DNA of 28,572 bases from IMG/VR virus record IMGVR_UViG_3300032086_003046, positions 1 to 28,572 of that record; one strand, written 5' to 3'. The notes below the pieces were generated by a model. That model worked only from the letters and a program-made list of their open reading frames with translations. It ran no database searches and was not told the origin of the DNA. The position numbers and the translations under genes were made by a program. Of this stretch, positions 14,438-24,084 are shown piece after piece (positions within the stretch are counted from its first letter, which is position 1; every line of letters starts with the position of its first letter). The DNA comes from a virus.

Positions 14438-14828
14438 CGATTACCTCCAATTCAAATTGTTTTCTCTTAGTAATTTCATTCAATTTTCGCATAGCACTGC
14501 GGCTATTTAATACTGCATTTTGTCCTGCTAATTTGCCTACTCTAAGTCCTAAAAGAAAGCATCCTTTAGTATGTTTAGCTGTATTACCATTGTGTATTAA
14601 GATACCAGTCCTATTTTTTACCTTCATAATGTGAAAACAGTTTCGGTATTTGCCCGAAGCAGAACGAGCTAAATAATTAACTTTGTAGAAACCTTGTGGT
14701 ATACAAGACACATTCCTAGTATTGTTTTTCCATGTTGGCTCCAAGACAAAAAACTTATGGCCGTTTATTACTAAACAGCCTAAAGTTTCTTTGTTGGTCC
14801 TTAGATATCTAATTAAAATAGCTTTCAT
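14421..14828 (-). CDS. DUF5675 family protein, candidate lysis enzyme
   Basis: I place the start at the ATG at 14828, one base after the tailspike stop, giving 135 residues (MKAILIRYLRTNKETLG). Landmarks are EPTWKNN, SCIPQGFYKVN, then GILIHNGNTAKHTKGCFLLG, which match the DUF5675 pattern of a HxGN motif followed by GC. The His then Gly-Cys arrangement resembles the L,D-transpeptidase active site (HxxG...S/T-x-G-C), so a peptidoglycan-related activity is a reasonable guess, supported by its position immediately before the holin. No lysozyme, amidase or peptidase is seen elsewhere in the window. Its function is not established in the family, so I treat it as a candidate endolysin only. Confidence 0.65.
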   Translation of the reverse strand: MKAILIRYLRTNKETLGCLVINGHKFFVLEPTWKNNTRNVSCIPQGFYKVNYLARSASGKYRNCFHIMKVKNRTGILIHNGNTAKHTKGCFLLGLRVGKLAGQNAVLNSRSAMRKLNEITKRKQFELEVIDELVS

Positions 14829-14829
14829 A

Positions 14830-17301
14830 TTAAGTAGCAGGGCTGACTGTTGAAAGATATTGAGCAACCCAAGTTCCAGGAGAGCCTGCAACAGTACATA
14901 CCCAATGGTCTAAGACCATATTATTCCCATCTACAGAAGGCGTAGTATTATACACTCTATCTCCTCTCTTCCAAGTGCCTGCTGTAGGTGCTGCGGTGCC
15001 TAAAAAGTTGGTTTTTAAGCTTCGCTCGTCGCACAACTCTTTTGTGATACCTCCCAATTCTCTAACAACTGGGCAAGCAAATTGTACTGTACCACTTGCA
15101 CCTACCTTAGTGACAGAAAAATCCATTACGCCTTTCACAGGAAATCTAAATATAGTTCTATAAGGTATCCAGTCGGTAATCGATTCGCTTGGAGTATCAG
15201 AGACTCCATTAACATACGTATTAATATAAGGATCATTAGGAGATTTTGCGTATATCACAAATTCGCCAAACATTCCTTGCAAATTAGGGTAATCATCCAT
15301 ATCAATTTGGAACCCAAACCGCCCAGACTCGCCAGAACTTAGATATTCTATTTCCCAAACCAAAGCGTTAGGATTCAAATCAAAAACAGTGGATGATCTT
15401 TGCCAGGTTCCTCCGCTACCAGAAACTAATGTCCATTTATTAAAATCTGCTTCAGTAAGTTCTATTTTTTCTGCTTCATCATATTCAATTCCAGCAAAAC
15501 CGCTTCCGGAGTCTAAAACAGCCCCAGTGCCAGCTAAAGGCATATTCATGATTCTTAATTCAGGTATAACTATTTCATAGGTATCTCCTGTATCCCAATC
15601 ATTATCTGTCCCACCTACTAAAGAAGCAGTAACAGTTGTGGCAGTATTATCTGTAATTAAATTATAAGAATCGTCAGTGACATTTTTAACTACAGAACCT
15701 ATTAAATAATCTACTGGGAAGGATGCACTAGAATCAGATAACGTAGCGCTATTATTACTTCCGTCGTGGGTTCCTGTATATTTCTTAGTAAAGCCGCTGT
15801 TGCCGAATATTTTAACGTTACTAAATTGGCCGTAGGTTAAATTACCTGACACATTGCCATAAGTGGCTATTAGCGAAGCTGTAGAGTTATGTAATGTATT
15901 ATTAGATACTCGCCCACCGTTCATTCCAGTCGCATAAATAAACGCAGTACCGCCTCCGCTAGCCACATAATTACTGTCTATAACAGTGTTAACACAAGGA
16001 GCACCATAGCTTAGATTAGTAGTACCTCCACCATTAATTATAATATCGGCTTTAATAGTTTCAGCCGGAGTGGTAAACGTGTAGCCTGTATTAGCGTTTG
16101 ATTCAAAATAACTATCTCTTATTGTACAATTTCTTAAATCATTAGTTAGTAGTACACCGCCTTTCGCGTTCAATTCAATAGTTGTACCGGAATCTATTGT
16201 GAATGAATTTGTTGAAGATCCCGCTATGACTCCTACACCGCTATTGCTGAATATCTTACAATGGGTAATAGATACTGAATTGTTAGAGCCTTGACCTCTC
16301 GCGGTTATCCCGTCACCAGAATTATTGGAAATCTCCACATTATCATATACAATCGACCAGCCATAACTAATATCAATTGCAGAAGTTAATGTCGCGTTTA
16401 TATAGCAATCTCGCATAGTAAAGTTATTAGTATAACCTTTAATCCCATGCGTTGCAATTGAATTGCCTATAAACCGCATACCGGTAATAGAAGATCTTTG
16501 TGTAATCGAGGTATCGCCTATCACAGAATCAGGCAAAGAAATCATTTCCGTGACACCTGCAAGCGCTTTAATTTCTGTGCCTGTTTTACTTGTCCCAATC
16601 CAGTTAAAAGTGCCGTCAACTGTAAGAGAAGCATCAATTAAATAAGTGCCATCTAACCAATCTAAAGTAAGTGCGCCTGCGGGTAATCCAGCTCCCGTTG
16701 CAGTCGTAGCATTGATAGCTGCTTGAAGATAGCTTGTATCAGTCGCACTATTATCTCCTTTTGCTCCCCATTGCCTCACATTTCTTTTGCCATCAGGAAA
16801 TAGTCCTTTTGCTTGATGCGTAACTAAATCTATATAGCGTCCGCCGTCATCAGTTCCTGTTGCAGCGGCCACTATTTCATAAGAGTTTGCTCCTCCGTCT
16901 CCAGCAGAGTAATATCCTAGAGTTTTTACTCTATCTCCTACAACTAAATTTGTATTGCTTTGCATCTCACTTACAGAAACGAAAGTTTGCTCTGTGCCTG
17001 TAATAGCCGTACGCACCCATTGCCCGCCTCCTAGCGCAGCGATAAAGTTATAATTATCTACAATTTCAGCAGAGGCAGCATCAAAACGATAGAAGGTGAA
17101 ATAATTATCTTTTGATAGCATGCAATGCTTTAACTTCGTTGTATCTAACAGACCTATTTCGCCTACTGTTGTATATACCCACGGTAAATCCATTAATGTG
17201 ACTGTTGTGTTAACTCCTTGTCGAGTCTGTACGGTAGAACCTTGCCCTAAAGCTAAATCCTCTTGGGCGGCTAATACTTTAGTTATAGTTCGCTCTGTCA
17301 T
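14830..17301 (-). CDS. Tailspike with right-handed beta-helix
   Basis: An 823-residue receptor-binding tail protein. Residues 1-100 look like a virion-anchoring head. Residues 105-145 carry the GYYSAGDGGANSYEI motif common at the neck of phage tailspikes. NVRQWGAKGDNSATDTSYLQ (174-193) opens the pectate-lyase-like beta-helix, with many N- and G-rich repeated strands (TMRDCYINAT, SITHCKIFSNSG, CTIRDSYFESN) up to about residue 480. The C-terminus has a jelly-roll-like region and a final APTAGTWKRGDRV...GSPGTW module, often seen as a trimer or carbohydrate-binding tail. It probably binds and may cleave a surface polysaccharide; catalytic residues cannot be assigned. It lies downstream of the ejection proteins and before the lysis genes, where host-range genes usually sit. 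Confidence 0.85.
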   Translation of the reverse strand: MTERTITKVLAAQEDLALGQGSTVQTRQGVNTTVTLMDLPWVYTTVGEIGLLDTTKLKHCMLSKDNYFTFYRFDAASAEIVDNYNFIAALGGGQWVRTAITGTEQTFVSVSEMQSNTNLVVGDRVKTLGYYSAGDGGANSYEIVAAATGTDDGGRYIDLVTHQAKGLFPDGKRNVRQWGAKGDNSATDTSYLQAAINATTATGAGLPAGALTLDWLDGTYLIDASLTVDGTFNWIGTSKTGTEIKALAGVTEMISLPDSVIGDTSITQRSSITGMRFIGNSIATHGIKGYTNNFTMRDCYINATLTSAIDISYGWSIVYDNVEISNNSGDGITARGQGSNNSVSITHCKIFSNSGVGVIAGSSTNSFTIDSGTTIELNAKGGVLLTNDLRNCTIRDSYFESNANTGYTFTTPAETIKADIIINGGGTTNLSYGAPCVNTVIDSNYVASGGGTAFIYATGMNGGRVSNNTLHNSTASLIATYGNVSGNLTYGQFSNVKIFGNSGFTKKYTGTHDGSNNSATLSDSSASFPVDYLIGSVVKNVTDDSYNLITDNTATTVTASLVGGTDNDWDTGDTYEIVIPELRIMNMPLAGTGAVLDSGSGFAGIEYDEAEKIELTEADFNKWTLVSGSGGTWQRSSTVFDLNPNALVWEIEYLSSGESGRFGFQIDMDDYPNLQGMFGEFVIYAKSPNDPYINTYVNGVSDTPSESITDWIPYRTIFRFPVKGVMDFSVTKVGASGTVQFACPVVRELGGITKELCDERSLKTNFLGTAAPTAGTWKRGDRVYNTTPSVDGNNMVLDHWVCTVAGSPGTWVAQYLSTVSPAT

Positions 17302-17309
17302 AAGTTACC

Positions 17310-17630
17310 TCACACATGAAAAAAATGTTTAATTAGTTTAGACGCAGCGTAGCCGATAACAGTGAATACCACACTCATAGCTGCTACTACTCCCATACCT
17401 TTATGTTTTAAATCCTGCAGTTCTTCCACAGAAGGTTCAATCCTTAGTTTTAAATCAGATTCTATTGTGTCTAAACGCGCTGCAACCAATTTTACTTCTT
17501 TTCTTATTTCTTCGTTATTATCATGCAATGCACCTAATTTAGAGCTTATTGCATCTACTCTTTGACTAGTTGCATCCTGTTTAGCTTCTATATTACCTAA
17601 TAAACGACTGATCTGATCTAACTCACTCAT
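17310..17630 (-). CDS. Coiled-coil protein with C-terminal membrane segment (XhlA-like)
   Basis: A 106-residue protein. Residues 1-75 form a long heptad-patterned helix (ISRLLGNIEAKQDATSQRVD, then VAARLDTIESDL), and a single transmembrane segment (GMGVVAAMSVVFTVIGYAAS, 78-97) is followed by a short basic tail. This topology, N-terminal coiled coil and C-terminal anchor, is that of the haemolysin XhlA group, small phage proteins often near holins. It could assist lysis or be a membrane component used in DNA entry. It starts three bases after the stop of the large ejection protein gene, with GAGG overlapping that stop. Confidence 0.6.
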   Translation of the reverse strand: MSELDQISRLLGNIEAKQDATSQRVDAISSKLGALHDNNEEIRKEVKLVAARLDTIESDLKLRIEPSVEELQDLKHKGMGVVAAMSVVFTVIGYAASKLIKHFFHV

Positions 17631-17632
17631 GA

Positions 17633-20128
17633 TTACCTCAACTGTAGCACTGTGCCGTCTTTTAACCTTAATCCAACAAACCCTTGGTTTAAAAGCAGGG
17701 CTTTTTCTGTTTTACTAAGATCTGAGCTTTGTTTAATCTCTCGTCCTAGTAAATTTTCTACAGTGTCTGCGCTTGTCATTCTGTGCGCTGGAATACTGCT
17801 AATTTCTTTTCTTCCGCTGCCTGGAGTAGTATAAGTTGTAGTGCCTTTCTGATAAAGTTTTATTTTATTTCCTACATTACCTTCGGCAGCTTCTTTAGCC
17901 ATTTCTTTTTGTAGAGAGGTAAAGGCAGCTTTTAATTCTTCATCTTCACCAATAGCGTCTAATACTCTTTTAGCAGCTTTTGCATCTAAAGGATTTTCTA
18001 AAGCTTCTGCAGTTTTGTTAATTAAAGCGTTTACATCTGCTTTAGATCCGCCTACAATATCTTTAATTCTACGCCATATAGAATTGACCATTTGCATTTT
18101 AGCTTTACCTTCAATAGTAGTAGCTATAGTTTGGCCTACTCCATGTTGCAATTGAGGATTCATTTGGAACAATAACTTATCGTTTTTATATACTTCCGCA
18201 AACTTTTGCGCAGCTTTTTGTAAAGTAATAGCTTTAGGTGAATTAAATTTATATAGTTGCAACTCTTGCGCTAAATCAGGAAAAGAGATAGCTTTAAACC
18301 CTTCTGTCTCTCCAGAAGCGAATTTATTCGTTAATACGTCTATAATTTCATTCTCCACAGTAGCACGAGTTTTCGCAGGTATTTTAGCCATAACATCTGT
18401 ATAAGTGTCGTCAATAGACGGCCCATATTTCACTAAAGCTTTAGCTATGTCTTTCTCATTGATGCCTTTGCTCTTTTTGGTAACAAAATTAAATAAAGCA
18501 TTCTTTTGTAACATTTTATATTGGCCATACTCTTTATTAACATCTTTCCACTGCTTTAACCATTCTTGGCCTTCTTTAGTGTTTTTTGCGACTCTAGCAA
18601 TTTCTTGGTCTACTTCATTCCGCGCTGCCGTAACAGCTTCATTTGCAACAAATTTAGACTTAGAAGTTATTTTATTAGCATATTTAAATTCATTTAATGC
18701 TTCTCTTAAGTCTAATAAGTCTTGAAAAGTCCTACTTTCTGTTCGTTGTTCTATTCGAATTAAAGTTCGCTGCAACTTTTCTACTACAGAAGGGTCAGCA
18801 ATTTCTTCTATAGTTTCTTCTAAAGCAGGAACTAGAGATTTGTTTACAAGATTAAATTCGTAACCTTTAGGGGCAAAATCTGCTGCAGCTTTAGTTTCTG
18901 CATAGGCATTTCTTACTGATGTAGTATAATCCGATAAAGCTTGGCGCAAATTGGCACCTGTTTCAGCAGGATTTTTTGCAAAATTTAAGACTGTTTGAGC
19001 CCTTGCGTTTAAGTCTGCTCTTAAAGTAATTGCCGCTTTGGCATCTTCTCTGGCCGCAGCTGCAACTACTGTCTCGCCTCCAGGAGTTGTACGAGGAAGA
19101 ATAGAAATAGCTTTTTCTTTCGTTGTTTTACCTGGTGCTTTTTGTTGGTGTAGCCGTTCCCATCTAGCCACTATTTCTTGCGCTTCTTCATCTGTAATAT
19201 AACCTAAAGCGTCTTTTAATGCTTTGTGAGCGCCTACAGTATTACCATCTTTAACTAAACTAAAGGCGTGCTTTGCGGAATTCCAGCCTGCTGCCCCTAA
19301 TTTGCTTAAAACTTTACCTCCGGCAGCAATGCCTCCAGTTAATAAGGCGTCCATTGCTGCGGCTCCCATAGCTTTTTCTGCCGCTACTTTAGCGTCTAAC
19401 TCTTCTTGAAGTTCTACAGCAGAAGCTAAATAATCAACAGACTCTCCTAAAGCTGCTCCTGCTGCGCCTCCTGCCATGGCAGCAACAAGCTTTGCCAAAG
19501 GATGAGCTACAGGGGCCCTTAAACCTGCAGCAGCGCCTGCGATTGCTCCTACAGTTTCAAATTTCTCTGCCCCTATAGATTGAAGGAAAGAGGGCGTGAT
19601 TTTTTGTAGGTTACCCTGCTCGTCGTAAGCAACAAATTCGCCGTTTCTATATTCTGCTTGTAATCCTCGGTCTGCTGCCATAGACAATATATTTTCTATG
19701 CTTTGGCGTTTCATCTGCTCATATTCAGCATTCGCAGCAGTATTGTAAGTACTTTTAATAGCCGAAAAAGGTCGTGCTACGTTGTTAAATTCTTGTAGAT
19801 CTGTTAATAACTCTTGTCCACTTCTTTGCCAATTCTTTTGGCGTTGTGCTTGAGAATAGGTTGCATTTATCCCATCTTCAGTAGAAGGATCTACTCCGAT
19901 GGCTGAAGCTATTTGTCTTACCTCATCTTCTGGTAAAGCAGGAAAGAAAGAATATCCGCCTTCTTTATTGAAAGAAACTGTCGGTTTAGCTAAAGGTTTA
20001 ATTTCTGGCTCAACTACTTCCGGAACAGAACTAGTTGCAGTTTTTTCTGCTATGTACGCAGAAATCTTCTCTTCAGAAAATCCTGCTGCAGTTGCTTTTT
20101 GTCTAAATGCTGCTTCGTCAAAAGCCAT
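17633..20128 (-). CDS. Large DNA ejection / internal virion protein
   Basis: An 831-residue protein with the build of P22 gp16 or T7 gp16-type ejection proteins: an N-terminal UBA-like segment (MAFDEAAFRQKATAAGFSEE), then a glycine/alanine-rich hydrophobic region at about 195-235 (AGAAAGLRAPV, LAKLVAAMAGGAAGAALG) that can insert into a membrane, a second one near 255-275 (AMDALLTGGIAAGGKVL), and a long charged helical C-terminal part. It would be packed in the capsid and injected to form a conduit across the host envelope. Its start shares one base with the stop of the portal gene (TAATG). I cannot identify enzymatic motifs such as a transglycosylase. Role assigned by composition and neighbours. 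Confidence 0.65.
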   Translation of the reverse strand: MAFDEAAFRQKATAAGFSEEKISAYIAEKTATSSVPEVVEPEIKPLAKPTVSFNKEGGYSFFPALPEDEVRQIASAIGVDPSTEDGINATYSQAQRQKNWQRSGQELLTDLQEFNNVARPFSAIKSTYNTAANAEYEQMKRQSIENILSMAADRGLQAEYRNGEFVAYDEQGNLQKITPSFLQSIGAEKFETVGAIAGAAAGLRAPVAHPLAKLVAAMAGGAAGAALGESVDYLASAVELQEELDAKVAAEKAMGAAAMDALLTGGIAAGGKVLSKLGAAGWNSAKHAFSLVKDGNTVGAHKALKDALGYITDEEAQEIVARWERLHQQKAPGKTTKEKAISILPRTTPGGETVVAAAAREDAKAAITLRADLNARAQTVLNFAKNPAETGANLRQALSDYTTSVRNAYAETKAAADFAPKGYEFNLVNKSLVPALEETIEEIADPSVVEKLQRTLIRIEQRTESRTFQDLLDLREALNEFKYANKITSKSKFVANEAVTAARNEVDQEIARVAKNTKEGQEWLKQWKDVNKEYGQYKMLQKNALFNFVTKKSKGINEKDIAKALVKYGPSIDDTYTDVMAKIPAKTRATVENEIIDVLTNKFASGETEGFKAISFPDLAQELQLYKFNSPKAITLQKAAQKFAEVYKNDKLLFQMNPQLQHGVGQTIATTIEGKAKMQMVNSIWRRIKDIVGGSKADVNALINKTAEALENPLDAKAAKRVLDAIGEDEELKAAFTSLQKEMAKEAAEGNVGNKIKLYQKGTTTYTTPGSGRKEISSIPAHRMTSADTVENLLGREIKQSSDLSKTEKALLLNQGFVGLRLKDGTVLQLR

Positions 20129-21972
20129 TATGCTTCCTCATTAGTATTAGTAGGCAGTTTTAAACTTTGGCTGTTAGATCCTCGGTTGTCTCCTTGCCCT
20201 GTATTTTGTGCTATCATAGCTGCAGCATCTTCCATTTGGGGGTTTCCGCCTAGCATTTGAGCAGTTTCTTGTAGTATTCTAGAAACTTCTGGACTATACT
20301 TAGTTTTAAAAGTGCGTAACATTAGAGCACTCATTCGGAAAAATCCTGCCGGATTTATTTGAGACATCATTTGGCCTACGTTACCAGACATTACTTGCTC
20401 TAGCATAAGCTGAGTACGTTCATCTTCGTCATTATATGCTACGCTTTCTATAGTAATGTCAAAATCAGTAAAAGCAATCTCAGTACCTTCTTCTGGAACA
20501 GGAGCAAAAACTAAATTACCTTCGTCGTCTGTTTCAGGCTCATTAGTTTCCGGGTTATATACTTGCTCGTATATAGGTCTCATAATAGGCTGACCTGTTT
20601 CATCCATTTGCCCTGACCAAACCATCATAGGTTTATTCAGCTCTATATAACGTCTTCCTACTATTTCGTCAGAAAGTCTTAAAACTTGATTAGCAGTAAA
20701 ATATTGTTTAACTAAGTTAACCACATCTTTACCTAACAGCTCATAAAATGCTTCAATACGTACAGTTAAATAGCGCAAAGCCATTACAGTAGCGTTTTGC
20801 TGTAATTTAACTTTTCTGCCCGAATCTGAAGCATAGGCCATACCAAGAAAACTATCATTAACACTAAGAATTCTTTGGATTCTGTCAAATGCTCTGTCTA
20901 TAACTGCATATTGTTCTAGTGCTTCACGAGCTAAATTTTCTACTTTAACTCCTTTTAATGACTTAACTTGAATAACTCCATTAACTCTGTTAAAAGCATC
21001 TGTGAAGTCGTTAATGTCTCCAGCCAATGCCGTAGATTCTACAAAAGCTTTTTGTGTATTAACCATTAATTGAAGTTTAACTAAAGCTTGATTGATAGCT
21101 TTTTGTGACTCTTTAACTTCCCTAAAAATACCATAATATTCCGTATAACTAGAAGAATGTAATTTTACTACTCTATAAGGCCATTTTACTTCCTTGTAAG
21201 TAATTTCTTTTCGCTCTAGCTCTACTCCGTCGGACCAAAAAATATTCCAACGCTTGCCGTCGTCATCTTCTATAACAGTATGAACTATAAGATAGTTGTC
21301 AAATACTCTATAACGTCCTTGAAATTGATCTCCGTGGCTATACTCAAATTCGGCTTCTTCTACTTCTAAAAAGTTATGGTACTCAGTTAGCTTATCTAAC
21401 TTAGCTTGGCCCCAAACTTTTCTAATTGTTTCTGCGGGCACCCACTTAAATCTATGTAAGAATCGTGCATCTTCATAGTTTCTATCTTTACTCATAGGGT
21501 CTAAAACTAATTCGTGATCATATACCTGATTTATATCTATACGATAAATAGGACGATTAAAAGTATCTCTTTTGCCTGTAAAAACAGGAGTTACTTGTGC
21601 TGCCATTAAACCTGCAATCATTCCACATAGCTTTACTTCATCGCCTTCTGTGGCCATTCTATTTTGGTTAAAAACAGCGTTTATAGTATCTGTCATTAAG
21701 CTAGCAATGGTTTGGTCATTATTTTGAGTAGGCTCTGCCCGCACAGTGTTAACTACAGTAGAATAATATCCTACTAACATTCTAGCAAAGAGTTTTATTA
21801 TGTTAAAAGTTTCTTTCGGCTGCCCTCTGTTTTCTAATATAGCTAATTGATCTTGTGTCCACTGACGATTATGGTACATATTCCATATTTCGTCCGCTTC
21901 AACACGAGATTCCCAATAAGCTTCGTAGCCCATGTGAAAAGAATCTTTTAATGTCTCTAGGTCTGTTTTCAT
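20128..21972 (-). CDS. Portal protein, P22-like
   Basis: A 614-residue protein matching the P22-type portal pattern. Near the N-terminus, WNMYHNRQWTQDQLAILENR (30-49) is followed by FNIIKLFARMLVGYYSTVVN, the conserved wing entry; then VLDPMSKDRNYEDARFLHRF (about 171-190) and WVPAETIRKVWG, the typical 'DP.S...D.Ar...' portal signature; and long stem and crown helices with KESQKAINQALVKLQLM and a Gln- and Asn-rich C-terminus. It forms the dodecameric ring through which DNA is packaged and ejected. It lies in an unusual place, between the two groups of ejection protein genes and not next to terminase and capsid. GGAG lies about 8 bases before the ATG. Family call is confident; the neighbourhood is what surprises. 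Confidence 0.8.
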   Translation of the reverse strand: MKTDLETLKDSFHMGYEAYWESRVEADEIWNMYHNRQWTQDQLAILENRGQPKETFNIIKLFARMLVGYYSTVVNTVRAEPTQNNDQTIASLMTDTINAVFNQNRMATEGDEVKLCGMIAGLMAAQVTPVFTGKRDTFNRPIYRIDINQVYDHELVLDPMSKDRNYEDARFLHRFKWVPAETIRKVWGQAKLDKLTEYHNFLEVEEAEFEYSHGDQFQGRYRVFDNYLIVHTVIEDDDGKRWNIFWSDGVELERKEITYKEVKWPYRVVKLHSSSYTEYYGIFREVKESQKAINQALVKLQLMVNTQKAFVESTALAGDINDFTDAFNRVNGVIQVKSLKGVKVENLAREALEQYAVIDRAFDRIQRILSVNDSFLGMAYASDSGRKVKLQQNATVMALRYLTVRIEAFYELLGKDVVNLVKQYFTANQVLRLSDEIVGRRYIELNKPMMVWSGQMDETGQPIMRPIYEQVYNPETNEPETDDEGNLVFAPVPEEGTEIAFTDFDITIESVAYNDEDERTQLMLEQVMSGNVGQMMSQINPAGFFRMSALMLRTFKTKYSPEVSRILQETAQMLGGNPQMEDAAAMIAQNTGQGDNRGSNSQSLKLPTNTNEEA

Positions 21973-21976
21973 TAAA

Positions 21977-23440
21977 TTACTCCGCAGCTATAGCATCTAA
22001 AGCAGCTCTGTCTTCATCACTTAAGCCAGTGTCAATTTGTTTAGCAGGTGCTTTAATTACGTTTTTGTCTTTTTCAAACTCATCCAAGAATTCTAACCGT
22101 TCTTCTATGCCATCTATCATACCCTGCAAGTCTTCAGCATCTCGTCCTAATCTAAAGTGCATTACATAACTATTATTTGTATTAGCTAAGGCTTCTAATT
22201 CGCCTTGTAATTGCTGTAAAGCTACTTTAAACTGCGCTAACACGGGACCTGTTTGTTGTCCTAAGTCTCCAAACTGCTCTCTAAATGCTGTCATCTCGCC
22301 TTCTGTTAGTACAGAACCGTATAGAGCATTCCTTAAAACGTTTCTATATGCTGCATAAGCAGATTCTGCTTCTATGCCACTTACTTCATTGCTAACAAAC
22401 TTTTTAATTTTTCTGCTAAATCTATCTATAATACCTGTTTCTTCATTTGATATTTCTTCCGATGCCGTTCCACCTACGGCTAATAATTGTTTTATAGAAC
22501 TAATCTTTTTCTTTTCTGATTCGCTTAATTCCAGTTCACCCATGCGCTCCATACGCTCTATTTCACGCTCAAATACACGTCTGTTTTGTGGCTTAGACAT
22601 ATCTAACTCGAAGAAATCTGCGCCATAACGCTCTGAAGCTATACGATCTATGTTAGCTACAATCACGTCTACTTCATCTTCTTGTTTACTAGCAGAAGTT
22701 TGTCTATTGCGAGCAATAATATTATCGAATTCTCTATTATACGCTGATTCATATTCGGCAGAACCTTCTTCTAACTCTGGAAATCGTTCTGCTACTCGTC
22801 TAGCAGCTTCTCGCTCATCTTTAGTATTTCCTCCAGCTCGGCCTTTTTGTAACAGTTTAACTATCTTAGCCCTTTTTAATTGTCGATCTAATTCTCTGTT
22901 ATCGGCATAATCTGCATACCCTGTAGCTGCTTTTAATCCGTCTGCAGACCATAATTTAGTTGTTCCATCTGCAAAAGTAGCCCTCATTAAAGTCTCTTTA
23001 GCCTCAGGCGAATTAAGTACTGCATCAGCATCGTAACCTGTTTGTTCTAACATAGTTCTATCGATCTCTGCTAAGGAATCAAATCTAACAATATCGCCTA
23101 AAGGTCCAGTAGGAAGCCCTTGAGATTTAAATTCTCTTAACATATTAGTTAAATGCTTAGGATCATTATCGCTACTATAACGATCCAAAGAATCAAACAT
23201 GCGCTGCTTAACAAAGCCTCTAACTAATTGATTATTCTTTTCTCGCAAAGCTAAAAGTTCTTGCTTAGTAGCATCTGCTTCTAGCTGCACCATTTCAGGA
23301 GTAGAAGTTGCTTTAATCCGTTGTAATTTAGCCTCTTGCTCTGCTTTAATGCGTCGAGCTGTAGCTCTTTCTGCTTCTCGCTCTGGGCTAGTATTTCTTG
23401 CTATGCCTTGAGCAATTGCGCCAAATATTTCTGTTGTCAT
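21977..23440 (-). CDS. Putative ejection / internal virion protein
   Basis: A 487-residue, highly charged, nearly all-helical protein with many Arg/Glu stretches (PEREAERATARRIKAEQEAK; MERMGELELSESEKKK) and no transmembrane segment. This build and the position between a small glycine-rich virion protein and the portal and large ejection genes fit a P22 gp20 or T7 gp15-like internal protein ejected with the DNA. I see no enzymatic motif. GGAG overlaps the end of the preceding gene (stop two bases upstream of its ATG). Confidence 0.5.
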   Translation of the reverse strand: MTTEIFGAIAQGIARNTSPEREAERATARRIKAEQEAKLQRIKATSTPEMVQLEADATKQELLALREKNNQLVRGFVKQRMFDSLDRYSSDNDPKHLTNMLREFKSQGLPTGPLGDIVRFDSLAEIDRTMLEQTGYDADAVLNSPEAKETLMRATFADGTTKLWSADGLKAATGYADYADNRELDRQLKRAKIVKLLQKGRAGGNTKDEREAARRVAERFPELEEGSAEYESAYNREFDNIIARNRQTSASKQEDEVDVIVANIDRIASERYGADFFELDMSKPQNRRVFEREIERMERMGELELSESEKKKISSIKQLLAVGGTASEEISNEETGIIDRFSRKIKKFVSNEVSGIEAESAYAAYRNVLRNALYGSVLTEGEMTAFREQFGDLGQQTGPVLAQFKVALQQLQGELEALANTNNSYVMHFRLGRDAEDLQGMIDGIEERLEFLDEFEKDKNVIKAPAKQIDTGLSDEDRAALDAIAAE

Positions 23441-23442
23441 AA

Positions 23443-24084
23443 TTACTCCATTATTTGCATTGGTGTAGCTGCAGGTAACTGCACAGGAGCAGGCGTGCTT
23501 TGTTTAGGAGTTAGCAAGCTACTTAATTGATTAAAAGTGGTATCTATAGCGCCGCCTACAGCTTGCACGGCTCCTGCTGTAGCTTGCTGCGATCTTTGTG
23601 CAGTTAATTCTGTTTGTCGTCCTAAAGCAGTGCTAAGGTTGCCTGCAGGATTTTGACCTAAACCTACTTGTAAAAAATCTCTCTGTTCTGTAGCTGCTTT
23701 CATAGGAGCTTCCGCCCTTATTTTTGCTCTTTCTGCTGCAGAAGATATCTCGATATCTTTCTCTATATCCCCAGCTAAACCTGAAGTACTTATGCCTCTT
23801 TGCTCTAAAGTTGTCCTTACGTTTTCTAGCGTGGCTGCTTTTTCTTGCTCAAATGCTTGCAATTCTTGCGACTCAATAAAAGCAGGGGTTAAATTTTGAT
23901 AGTAATTAGATAAATTTTGTTGGATGTCTCCAAAAGCTGCAAACCAATCGTCATATTGTTGCTGAGCAAAAGCTAACTCATTTTTAGCAGCTCTTTTCGC
24001 ATCTTTCCGACCTTTTCGAGCTTCAGATACCCCTGCTACAGCGGCGCCAGCTCCTACTACTGTTGCGACTACTCCGAAAGACAT
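23443..24084 (-). CDS. Small internal virion protein (T7 gp14/P22 gp7-like)
   Basis: A 213-residue protein with an N-terminal hydrophobic, glycine/alanine-rich segment (VVATVVGAGAAVAGVSEARKG, residues 5-25) followed by an amphipathic helical body rich in Gln and Ala (QQQYDDWFAAFGDIQQNLSN) and a flexible proline/threonine tail. This is the typical layout of the smallest of the three ejection proteins in podoviruses. It overlaps the cupin-like gene by 16 bases; GAGGAG lies upstream of the start. Assignment is by architecture and neighbours. Confidence 0.55.
   Translation of the reverse strand: MSFGVVATVVGAGAAVAGVSEARKGRKDAKRAAKNELAFAQQQYDDWFAAFGDIQQNLSNYYQNLTPAFIESQELQAFEQEKAATLENVRTTLEQRGISTSGLAGDIEKDIEISSAAERAKIRAEAPMKAATEQRDFLQVGLGQNPAGNLSTALGRQTELTAQRSQQATAGAVQAVGGAIDTTFNQLSSLLTPKQSTPAPVQLPAATPMQIME

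Noticed and set aside
14157-14510. 117-residue plus-strand frame antisense to the holin and DUF5675 genes
   Set aside because: It is serine-rich shadow sequence of well-supported minus-strand genes and has no ribosome binding site or context.
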